From contig JAFGKQ010000177.1 of NCBI GenBank assembly GCA_016928495.1, positions 1-5,642 of the forward strand: a DNA stretch of 5,642 nt. Reading direction: 5' to 3'. Below, piece by piece: positions 1-5,642 of this stretch. How positions within the stretch are numbered: position 1 is the stretch's first letter; each line of letters begins with the position of its first letter. A program made the position numbers and the translations under genes. The notes beneath the pieces were generated by a model. The model was not told the origin of the DNA, ran no database searches, and saw only the letters and a program-made list of their open reading frames with translations. The stretch comes from Candidatus Fermentibacterales bacterium. GTDB taxonomy: Bacteria > Fermentibacterota > Fermentibacteria > Fermentibacterales > JAFGKQ01.

Positions 1-36
1 CCGGCCCGCCGGGGTCGGGGGGAGGTGTCCGCGTGA
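1..36 (+). CDS. Possible 3' end of an upstream gene (last 11 codons plus stop)
   Basis: Reading from base 1, the frame is open for 11 codons (PARRGRGEVSA) and ends in TGA at 34-36. This stop overlaps the GTG start of the next gene at 33-35, giving a GTGA junction. The same style of 4-base overlap joins the next two genes (ATGA at 734-737), so an upstream operon member ending here is plausible. The fragment is too short to identify any family, and an open run of this length is expected by chance in GC-rich DNA. The call rests only on the overlap geometry. Confidence 0.35.
   Translation, partial: PARRGRGEVSA
21..26 (+). promoter_or_regulatory. Ribosome binding site for the GTG-started mannosyltransferase gene
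   Basis: GGAGGT lies 6 bases upstream of the GTG at 33. It is a strong Shine-Dalgarno match at good spacing, and it supports the non-ATG start. That start also puts the conserved VPTYNE motif at residue 7, as expected for the family. Confidence 0.7.
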
Positions 37-737
37 AGCCCGTGATCGTCGTTCCTACCTACAACGAGGTCGGCAACATAGCCAGGCTGATCCCGGAGCT
101 GCTGGCCCTGGACGCGAGCCCGGACGTCCTCGTAGTGGACGACAGCAGCCCGGACGGGACTGCCGAGGCGGTGGAAGGCTTCGCTTCCACGGGAAGGGTC
201 CACCTGCTGAAGCGGCCCGTCAAGCAGGGCCTGGGAGCCGCCTACGTGAACGGTTTCCGCCGGGTGCTGGAGACACCGGGCTACGATGCCGTCGTCCAGA
301 TGGACGCGGACTTCTCCCATGCCCCGGCGAAGGTGCCGGAGCTCCTCGCTGCTCTGGAAGATCACGACGTGGCAATAGGGTCCAGGTACTGCAGCGGCGT
401 GAACGTGGTCAACTGGCCGATCACGAGGCTGCTGCTCTCCTACTTCGCGAACCAGTACACGAGAGTGATCACGGGGCTGCCTGTCCGTGACGCCACGGGG
501 GGCTTCAAGGCCATCCGCAGGGAGGCCCTCGAGAAGCTGGACCTGAACAGCATCCGCTCCGACGGGTACTCGTTCCAGATCGAGGTGACCTACAAGCTCT
601 ACAGGAAGGGCTGCAGGATCGTCGAGGTCCCCATCGTCTTCATAGACCGCCACTCCGGGACCTCCAAGATGACGAAGAAGATCGTCTGGGAAGCCGTCTG
701 GATGGTATGGAAGCTGCGGTTCCCCTGGCTGGCATGA
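33..737 (+). CDS. Polyprenyl-phosphate-mannose synthase-like GT2 glycosyltransferase (DPM1 type)
   Basis: The 234-residue protein has the full motif set of the dolichol/polyprenol-phosphate mannosyltransferase branch of GT2. VPTYNE (7-12) and VVDDSSPDGT (34-43) form the nucleotide-sugar site. GLGAAYVNGF (66-75) follows, then the metal-binding DAD in QMDADFSH (89-96), IGSRY (115-119), GGFKAIRR (156-163), SDGYSFQIE (176-184), and VP followed by a DRHSGTSKM stretch (199-213). Family members transfer mannose, or sometimes glucose, from a nucleotide sugar to a polyprenyl phosphate at the cytoplasmic face of the membrane. The length matches the short soluble form: there is no C-terminal membrane pair or GtrA domain. 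The GTG start has a strong ribosome binding site, and the stop overlaps the next gene. It is the likely donor-maker for the membrane glycosyltransferase two genes after the propeller gene (inference). The exact sugar cannot be read from the sequence, so no symbol is given. Confidence 0.9.
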   Translation: MKPVIVVPTYNEVGNIARLIPELLALDASPDVLVVDDSSPDGTAEAVEGFASTGRVHLLKRPVKQGLGAAYVNGFRRVLETPGYDAVVQMDADFSHAPAKVPELLAALEDHDVAIGSRYCSGVNVVNWPITRLLLSYFANQYTRVITGLPVRDATGGFKAIRREALEKLDLNSIRSDGYSFQIEVTYKLYRKGCRIVEVPIVFIDRHSGTSKMTKKIVWEAVWMVWKLRFPWLA

Positions 738-3040
738 GGGCGGTCCCCGTCTCATGCCTGCTGTCTCTGTGCGCCGGAGCATTGCTGCCCGGAGAGCTCC
801 AGCCGGCCGCACAGGGGCCCGAGTGGACGCTGGGGACCTCCCTGTCGCACGTCACCTCGCTGCGTGATGCGGGATGCACGGATCAGGGCCTCTGGGCCTC
901 CACCGCCGGGGGCGTCTTCCACTACGACCCGGCCTCGGGCCAGTTCGACGAGACGCTCAGCTATCCAGACCCGCTCCCGGAGCGCTTCTGCAACGACGTC
1001 CTGCTCGACTCGCAGGGAAGGCTGTGGGTGGCGACGAAGCGGGAAGGCGTCGCGATGAGGCAGGACGGATTCTGGATCGAGCTGACGAGCTTCGAGGGCC
1101 TGCCCGGCACCGGCGCGGTGTTCGCTCTGCACGAGGCGGGGGGAAGCGTCTGGGCCGGCACGGATGGAGGACTGGGCAAGTGGCAGGACGGCAGCTTCGT
1201 TCCCCTCGAGGAGTCCACGACGGGGGGGGCCTTCCTGGCGGACGAGGTGACGGGAATCGAGGACCTGGACGGATTCCTCTGGCTCGCGACGGACAGGGGC
1301 GTCTACGCGCTCGACCTCTCGGGATCGCCGTTCAACCCGGACAGCTGGGCCGACTACGGCGGCGCGACGCAGGACCTCGGGCTACGCGGCCTGGAGTCCA
1401 TGGATGGCGTGCTCTACGGCTTCGGAACCACCGGCGTGTACCGCGCCGACTCGGGCGACTGGTGGGTGCCGATCTGGGATGCCGCCGATGTCTCCGACCT
1501 TCTCGGGATCACGTCGCAGGGCCTGGTTGCCGCCTCGCAGGGGGTCTACCGGTACGAACCGGGATCGGCCTCCTGGGTCGAGGTCGGGTCCGGCTACCCG
1601 CAGGGCATGACCGGCGTCTACTTCTGCACCGGCCTTGCGGAGATCGAGGGAGAGCTGTGGTGCTCGGTCGGCTCCGACGGCATCGAGGCCACGGACTGGG
1701 GAACGGGAATCGCGCGCCTCGAGGAGGACGAGTGGCAGCTCGTCGAGATACCGGGCCAGCCGGCAAGCAGTTGCTACCAGATGATGCTGGACCAGAACGG
1801 CGTTCTCTACCTCGGGTCTCACCTCAGGGGCCTCCTGGGCCTCTTCACCGAGGGATGGCGCTACTGGGGCTTCGATGAGGGCATGCCTAACATGCTGAGG
1901 ACCTACTCCTGCGCATCCGACGGCCAGGGCGGCATGTGGACCGCCAGTTACCATTACGGGCTGACCTGGGTGGGCGGCGCCTCGACCTGGGAGAGCGGTG
2001 ATGACAGCCTGGTCGTTTTCCTGACGGACAGCCTCTCCTGGCCGCCCGGACTCACTCAGGTGATCTGCCCGCTGTACAACATGCAGGTGAACATGCTCGC
2101 CAGGCAGGGCGACGTGCTCTGGATCCCCCAGGAGGCCTACTGGGCGACGCCGGACGAGCCGAGCGGCCTGGTGGGGCTCCGTGGCTGCCCGCCCGATCCC
2201 CAGGGGCTCGAGTGGGTCCTGCGCGATCCCTCTACTGCCGGTGGCATGGCCTTCAAGGACGTTCTCGCCGTGATGCCTGTCGGCAGCGATACCCTCTGGA
2301 TAGCCTATGCCGAAGAGCATGGCTGCCAGATGCTCGACCACCAGGGCACCCCCATGGACGCTGACGACGATGCCTGGATGCCCGATGGCCGGTCTTTCAC
2401 CACCGAGCACGGGCTCCCCTCAGGTCAGGTCTACTGCTTCGCGGTCTCCCCGGACGGACAGGTCTTCGCGGGAACGGGGGCGGGTCTGTGCAGCTTCGAC
2501 GGTGACGGCTTCTCGAGCGTGAATGGGATCTACGGCTCCATAAGGACTCTGGATTTCGACGGGGCCGGGCGCCTCTGGTGCTCCGGAAGCGCGGGGGTGT
2601 TCGTGCTGGATGAGGGGAGCGTCACCCTCTACGACTCCTCCAACTCGCCGTTCATCCCGGGCAACCGCGCAGAGCCCGAGTTCAGCTTCTTCGATCAGTC
2701 CAGCGGGAACCTCTACATCTCCTCGTCTTCCGGGCTGTGGATCGTCCATGCCGGGACCGGGGGAGGGGAGCCGGGAGAGGCGTGGTTCTACCCTCAGCCC
2801 TTCCTGCCAGCAGAGCACGGGCTGCTGCGCGTCTCCGGCCTTCCGGAGGGCATCCCTCTCTCGGTGGACTTCTTCACTCTCTCCGGAGAGCACACCGGCA
2901 GTCTCCGCTCCGAGTCCGGCCCCGCGGAATGGACCTGGAACGGCAGTTTCGACGGAGGCGCTGCCGCAAGCGGTGTCTACGTCGGCGTGATCAGGCAGGG
3001 ATCCACGGTCGTCGTGGGCAAGATCGCACTGGTGAGATAG
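734..3040 (+). CDS. Exported beta-propeller repeat protein with C-terminal FlgD-like/sorting-type domain
   Basis: The 768-residue protein starts at the ATG that overlaps the previous stop (ATGA). An in-frame ATG at 707 would add nine residues but overlap more. Residues 1-26 look like a signal peptide: Arg2, then a hydrophobic run to about 18; the cleavage site is unclear. From about 50 to 672 there are some 14 degenerate repeats of the type G-x-L/V-W/Y-(4-6)-G-V/L-aromatic. Clear ones are at 52-64, 96-108, 138-150, 181-193, 226-238, 357-370, 400-412, 576-588, 613-625 and 659-671. These resemble the Reg_prop/two-component-regulator propeller repeat, and 14 would suit two seven-bladed propellers. 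The C-terminal ~85 residues open with YPQPFLP (686-692) and end in GVYVGVIRQG and GKIALVR. This is the pattern of FlgD Ig-like or secretion-sorting domains in FCB-type bacteria. No kinase, peptidase or other catalytic domain is visible. Ligand or partner is unknown. The protein probably acts outside the cytoplasm as a binding module or as a glycosylation target. Confidence 0.8.
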   Translation: MRAVPVSCLLSLCAGALLPGELQPAAQGPEWTLGTSLSHVTSLRDAGCTDQGLWASTAGGVFHYDPASGQFDETLSYPDPLPERFCNDVLLDSQGRLWVATKREGVAMRQDGFWIELTSFEGLPGTGAVFALHEAGGSVWAGTDGGLGKWQDGSFVPLEESTTGGAFLADEVTGIEDLDGFLWLATDRGVYALDLSGSPFNPDSWADYGGATQDLGLRGLESMDGVLYGFGTTGVYRADSGDWWVPIWDAADVSDLLGITSQGLVAASQGVYRYEPGSASWVEVGSGYPQGMTGVYFCTGLAEIEGELWCSVGSDGIEATDWGTGIARLEEDEWQLVEIPGQPASSCYQMMLDQNGVLYLGSHLRGLLGLFTEGWRYWGFDEGMPNMLRTYSCASDGQGGMWTASYHYGLTWVGGASTWESGDDSLVVFLTDSLSWPPGLTQVICPLYNMQVNMLARQGDVLWIPQEAYWATPDEPSGLVGLRGCPPDPQGLEWVLRDPSTAGGMAFKDVLAVMPVGSDTLWIAYAEEHGCQMLDHQGTPMDADDDAWMPDGRSFTTEHGLPSGQVYCFAVSPDGQVFAGTGAGLCSFDGDGFSSVNGIYGSIRTLDFDGAGRLWCSGSAGVFVLDEGSVTLYDSSNSPFIPGNRAEPEFSFFDQSSGNLYISSSSGLWIVHAGTGGGEPGEAWFYPQPFLPAEHGLLRVSGLPEGIPLSVDFFTLSGEHTGSLRSESGPAEWTWNGSFDGGAAASGVYVGVIRQGSTVVVGKIALVR

Positions 3041-3044
3041 GAGG
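3039..3044 (+). promoter_or_regulatory. Ribosome binding site for the FemAB-like gene
   Basis: AGGAGG overlaps the TAG stop of the propeller gene (3038-3040) and sits 9 bases before the ATG at 3054. It gives independent, strong initiation within the operon and fixes this start. Confidence 0.7.
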
Positions 3045-3053
3045 CAGCCGGAG

Positions 3054-4040
3054 ATGAGCTCCGAGGTCCGGCGGCTCGACGAGTCCGATTCCGTGGACAG
3101 GAAGCTCTGGCGCGACTTCGTCCACGCTTCGAACAACGGCACCCTCTTCCACCTTCCCGAGTTCCTGGACTACCATGCTCCGGGGAGATTCAGGAACCAC
3201 CATCTGCTTGCGACCGGAAGCGACGGTTGCGTCGAGGCCATGATGACCGGCGCTCTCGTCGAGCGAGAGGGCGAGACCTGGCTCTGGTCCTACCCGGGGG
3301 CCTCCTGGGGAGGGCCCGTGACCAGGGACGACGTCACGCTCTCCCGGATGGAGCGGATCCTGGAGGCCATCGCTGACTACTGCAGGGATCAGGGCTGGGC
3401 CGGGATGGGTCTCACCCTGCCCCCGCAGCCCTATTTCCGGAGGTTCAGCAACTACACGGACTTCGTGCTGGTGAAGAGGGGCTTCGGCTACCAGAAGCGG
3501 GAGCTGACCGCCGTGATCGACCTTCGAAGGTTCGGGGACGATCCGGAGCTGGGGTTCGCCGAATCTGCCCGAAGAGGGGTCAGGAAGGCTCTGCGGAACG
3601 GGCTGGTCTTCGAGGAGAGCAGCGACTTCTCGTCCTTCTACCCGGTGCTCGAGAGCAACCTGCAGCAGAGGCACAACGTCCGGCCAACGCACACCCTGGC
3701 CGAGCTGGAGAGGATCCGCTCGCTGACCGGCGACAGCGTGAGACAGTTCGTCGTGCGGGACGGGGAGTCGGGACAGGTCTACGCCGGAATGGTCATGTTC
3801 CACTGCAATCCCCGGGTGACGCTTGCCTTCTACATCTCGCACGACGACGCCTTCCAGTCCCTGAGGCCGGTGAACCTCCTCTACAGCGGGGTCATCGGCT
3901 GGGCCAGGGACCTGGGCTACCACTTCCTGGACCTGGGCACCTACACCCTGAACATGGAAGTCAACTACGGGCTCTGCCGCTTCAAGGAGTCGTTCTCCGC
4001 AAGGGGCTTCTTCAGGAATACCTTCCTGGGCAGGGTCTGA
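3054..4040 (+). CDS. FemAB/BioF2-like GNAT-fold acyl- or aminoacyltransferase
   Basis: The 328-residue protein has no signal peptide or membrane segment and is probably cytoplasmic. It shows the layout of the FemAB-like/Acetyltransf_6 (BioF2-like) group. An N-terminal half has NNGTLFHLPEFLDYH (27-41) and PGASWGGPV (81-89). A basic linker SARRGVRKALRNGL (171-184) leads into the second GNAT-like half, with LQQRHNVRPTHT (203-214), AFYIS (258-262), RPVNLLYSGVIGWA (271-284) and FLDLGTYTLNMEVNYGLCRFKESF (291-314; key DLG, N and RFKE positions). Relatives move amino acids from aminoacyl-tRNA to peptidoglycan precursors, or acylate amino sugars in polysaccharide pathways. Lying between glycosylation genes, modification of a sugar or lipid-linked glycan is the more likely role here (inference). 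The start is fixed by an AGGAGG site, and the stop lies 7 bases before the next gene. The family call is fairly sure; the substrate is unknown. Confidence 0.75.
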   Translation: MSSEVRRLDESDSVDRKLWRDFVHASNNGTLFHLPEFLDYHAPGRFRNHHLLATGSDGCVEAMMTGALVEREGETWLWSYPGASWGGPVTRDDVTLSRMERILEAIADYCRDQGWAGMGLTLPPQPYFRRFSNYTDFVLVKRGFGYQKRELTAVIDLRRFGDDPELGFAESARRGVRKALRNGLVFEESSDFSSFYPVLESNLQQRHNVRPTHTLAELERIRSLTGDSVRQFVVRDGESGQVYAGMVMFHCNPRVTLAFYISHDDAFQSLRPVNLLYSGVIGWARDLGYHFLDLGTYTLNMEVNYGLCRFKESFSARGFFRNTFLGRV

Positions 4041-4047
4041 GGGGGAC

Positions 4048-5322
4048 ATGACGGGCTACGACCGGAGCAGGGTCCGAGGCCTGACTCCGGCCCTCGTGCT
4101 GTTCCTTTTCTGCCTTCTGGTCTACGTGCTGCCCTTCAGGTACGCCGCCAGCGGCGACACGGTAGGCACCGAGCTGCTTCCGGTCTCGATCCTGCGCGAC
4201 GGCGACTTCTACCTCGACGAGTTCTTCGGTGAGGACGACGAGATACCCTACGTGCTGTGGGAACTGGACGGCAGGCTGGTGAACGCCGTGCCGGCGCTCC
4301 CGGGCCTTCTGAGCGTACCGGTGTACTTTGCGGCCGACCTCATGGGCGTAGACATCCTGGCCCACCGCCTGGATCTCAGCCTCATCAGCATGTCGCTGAT
4401 GGCCGCCCTCTCGGTGAGCTTCCTGTATCTGCTCCTTCTGCGAGCGGGGCGAGAGGGGCCGACCGCGCTGATCATGTCCCTGGTCTTCGCATTCGGGACG
4501 GCCGTCTGGAGCCTGGCGAGCAGGGGCGCCTGGCAGCACGGTCCCTCGATACTCCTCATCGTGCTGGCGCTGTTCCTCATGTTCTCGCGCAGCCCGCGCA
4601 TGGCGGGCCTGTCGGGCCTCTTCATGGGCCTGGCCTTCGCAGCCAGACCCGCCAACGTGTTCATCCTTGCCCCCCTGGCGGCCTACGCCCTGCTCCACAC
4701 GAAGAGGTCGCTTCCCGTTCTGCTGGCATCGGCGGCAGTGCCCCTGGGCCTGCTGGCCGTCTACTCCCATCTCGTCTGGGGATCCGTCTGGCTCCTGGGG
4801 CAGTGCCAGGGGCCCAGCCAGTTCACGGGCAACGTAATCGAGGGCATTCCCGGTCTGCTGCTCAGCCCCGCGAGAGGACTGCTGGTCTTCAGCCCCTTCT
4901 TCTGCTTCTCGCTCTACTGGCTGGCCCGCAAGATGCTGGCGAGGCGGGCGCGCCCACTCGACTGGTACCTGGCTGCCGCCTTCGTGATCACCGTTCTCGC
5001 ATACTCGATGTGGCAGCGCTGGTGGGGCGGCTGGTGCTTCGGATACAGGTATCTGTCGGAGCTGACGCCCCTTCTCATGCTCCCTCTGGCCGAGTGCTAC
5101 GACGAGCTGATCAGAGGCAGCAGAGGCCTCAAGGTCTTGTTCTTCGCTCTCACCGGGATCTCCGCCTGCATCCATTTCCTGGGAGCAGTGGTGTACCCCA
5201 GTGACTTCCATTACAATCCCGATGACATTGACTTCAATCCCTCGAGGCTCTGGGGCCTTCGCGACACGGAGCTGGTCCGGCTCACCCGCAAGCTGCTCCA
5301 GGCCATCGGAAGGAGGATCTGA
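4048..5322 (+). CDS. Multi-pass membrane protein, probable GT-C (PMT/ArnT-like) glycosyltransferase
   Basis: The 424-residue protein has about 10 hydrophobic segments, roughly at 12-31, 84-99, 109-132, 139-157, 166-180, 186-216, 221-240, 266-292, 305-321 and 361-383. After the first segment comes an acidic loop, GDTVGTELLPVSILRDGD (36-53), with Asp37, Asp51 and Asp53. This is where GT-C enzymes carry their catalytic or metal-binding acid. Further marks are RPANVFILAPL (200-210), SPARGLLVFSPFF (273-285) and RWWGGWCFGYRYL (324-336). The last two are typical of a broad family annotated as dolichyl-phosphate-mannose-protein mannosyltransferase-like. Such enzymes transfer a sugar from a polyprenyl-phosphate donor to protein or lipid acceptors on the outer side of the membrane. 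Unlike PMT, ArnT or STT3, it has almost no soluble C-terminal domain: only about 40 residues follow the last segment. A polyprenyl-phosphate-sugar synthase in the same operon supports the donor type. The acceptor is unknown. The site before the ATG is only a moderate GAGGGGG tract at 4039-4045. Confidence 0.7.
   Translation: MTGYDRSRVRGLTPALVLFLFCLLVYVLPFRYAASGDTVGTELLPVSILRDGDFYLDEFFGEDDEIPYVLWELDGRLVNAVPALPGLLSVPVYFAADLMGVDILAHRLDLSLISMSLMAALSVSFLYLLLLRAGREGPTALIMSLVFAFGTAVWSLASRGAWQHGPSILLIVLALFLMFSRSPRMAGLSGLFMGLAFAARPANVFILAPLAAYALLHTKRSLPVLLASAAVPLGLLAVYSHLVWGSVWLLGQCQGPSQFTGNVIEGIPGLLLSPARGLLVFSPFFCFSLYWLARKMLARRARPLDWYLAAAFVITVLAYSMWQRWWGGWCFGYRYLSELTPLLMLPLAECYDELIRGSRGLKVLFFALTGISACIHFLGAVVYPSDFHYNPDDIDFNPSRLWGLRDTELVRLTRKLLQAIGRRI
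5311..5316 (+). promoter_or_regulatory. Ribosome binding site for the partial GT2 gene
   Basis: AGGAGG lies inside the last codons of the membrane glycosyltransferase gene, 11 bases before the ATG at 5328. It supports that ATG as the start of the downstream gene and suggests coupled translation. Confidence 0.65.
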
Positions 5323-5327
5323 GCCCG

Positions 5328-5642
5328 ATGTCAGGCGGCGAGCCAGAATCCCGTCCGGTCGTAGCTGTCGTGATGCCCTGCTTCCGCACGAGCGACAGGG
5401 TCCTGGGCGTGCTCTCGGCGATCGGTCCCGAGGTTGGCAGAGTCTACTGCGTGGACGATGCCTGCCCCGAGGAAACCGGCAGGCTCATCGAGCGGAGCTG
5501 CAGCGATCCCAGGGTTACCGTCCTCTACCACGAGTCCAACAGAGGGGTAGGGGGAGCGGTCGTCACGGGGTACGCGAGAGCCCTGCAGGAGGGAGCCGAC
5601 ATCGTCGTCAAGCTGGACTCCGACGGCCAGATGGACCCGGCG
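5328..5642 (+). CDS. GT2-family glycosyltransferase, N-terminal part only (runs off the window)
   Basis: The frame is open from the ATG at 5328 to the last base, giving 105 codons with no stop. It begins 5 bases after the previous stop and has a good AGGAGG site. The visible part is the nucleotide-binding half of a GT2 (GT-A fold) domain. A beta strand VVAVVMPCFR lies at residues 11-20, and YCVDDACPEETG at 44-55 carries the nucleotide-binding Asp pair. NRGVGGAVVTGYARAL falls at about 75-90. KLDSDGQMDP at about 95-104 contains the DxD metal-binding motif. It is clearly not a copy of the first gene: it has CPEETG where that has SPDGTA, and DSDGQMDP where that has DADFSHAP. DSDGQMDP resembles GT2 enzymes that act on polyprenyl-phosphate or polysaccharide acceptors, sometimes with C-terminal membrane segments. 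The missing C-terminus would decide the acceptor class. Confidence 0.85.
   Translation, partial: MSGGEPESRPVVAVVMPCFRTSDRVLGVLSAIGPEVGRVYCVDDACPEETGRLIERSCSDPRVTVLYHESNRGVGGAVVTGYARALQEGADIVVKLDSDGQMDPA

Noticed and set aside
734-790. Lipoprotein signal at the start of the propeller protein (Cys8 or Cys13)
   Set aside because: The residues before Cys13 are L-S-L and before Cys8 are P-V-S; neither fits a proper lipobox, and Cys8 is too near the N-terminus. A plain signal peptide fits better.
874-1878. Alternative + strand frame of 334 codons inside the propeller gene
   Set aside because: It is Arg/Gly/Pro-rich with no motif, and the overlapping frame has signal peptide, repeats and C-terminal domain in one continuous reading.
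1382-2410. Antisense open frame of 342 codons inside the propeller gene
   Set aside because: The + strand frame carries the repeat pattern across the whole region. The antisense frame lacks motifs and would be a fully nested gene.
2991-4049. Long antisense open frame opposite the FemAB-like gene
   Set aside because: The complementary + strand frame has clear family motifs and a strong ribosome binding site. The antisense translation is low-complexity (rich in Pro, Glu, Val, His) with no recognisable motif, as expected for GC-rich shadow frames.
5117-5138. Short direct repeat around AGAGGCAGCAGAGGC
   Set aside because: It is only a two-unit imperfect repeat within coding sequence for Arg-Gly-Ser-Arg-Gly and is most simply explained by codon use.
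4012-5211. Long antisense open frame opposite the membrane glycosyltransferase gene
   Set aside because: Its translation is dominated by Gln, Glu, His, Arg and Gly, the mirror of a hydrophobic membrane protein, and it has no family signature.

Overview
The window is a compact, GC-rich stretch from a bacterial chromosome. It is read entirely on the + strand and almost fully coding. Four complete genes are present, with a cut-off gene at the right edge and probably the last codons of another at the left edge. Junctions are 4-base stop/start overlaps (33-36 and 734-737) or gaps of 13, 7 and 5 bases, so this looks like the interior of one operon. I see no promoter, terminator, RNA gene, mobile element or CRISPR array.

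Layout: (1) 33-737, a soluble GT2 enzyme of the polyprenyl-phosphate-mannose synthase (DPM1) type. (2) 734-3040, an exported protein with about 14 beta-propeller-type repeats and a C-terminal FlgD-like/sorting-type domain. (3) 3054-4040, a GNAT-fold acyl or aminoacyl transferase of the FemAB/BioF2-like group. (4) 4048-5322, a multi-pass membrane protein resembling GT-C (PMT/ArnT-like) glycosyltransferases, which use polyprenyl-phosphate sugars. (5) 5328-window end, the N-terminal 105 codons of a second, different GT2 enzyme.

Working model (inference): gene 1 charges a polyprenyl phosphate with a hexose at the cytoplasmic face. Gene 4 could use that lipid-linked sugar on the outer face of the membrane. 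Genes 3 and 5 add an acyl/aminoacyl group and a further sugar. The propeller protein is the exported partner, either a target of glycosylation or a surface/periplasmic binding protein. The sequence alone does not prove acceptor or sugar identity.

Organism: the repeat-rich exported protein ending in a domain with a YPxPF-type start and a GVYV...GKIALVR-type end is typical of uncultured lineages near the FCB group (for example Fermentibacteria, Eisenbacteria, WOR-3-like bacteria). Frequent AGG arginine codons in a GC-rich genome also argue against ordinary Actinobacteria or Pseudomonadota. This assignment is tentative.
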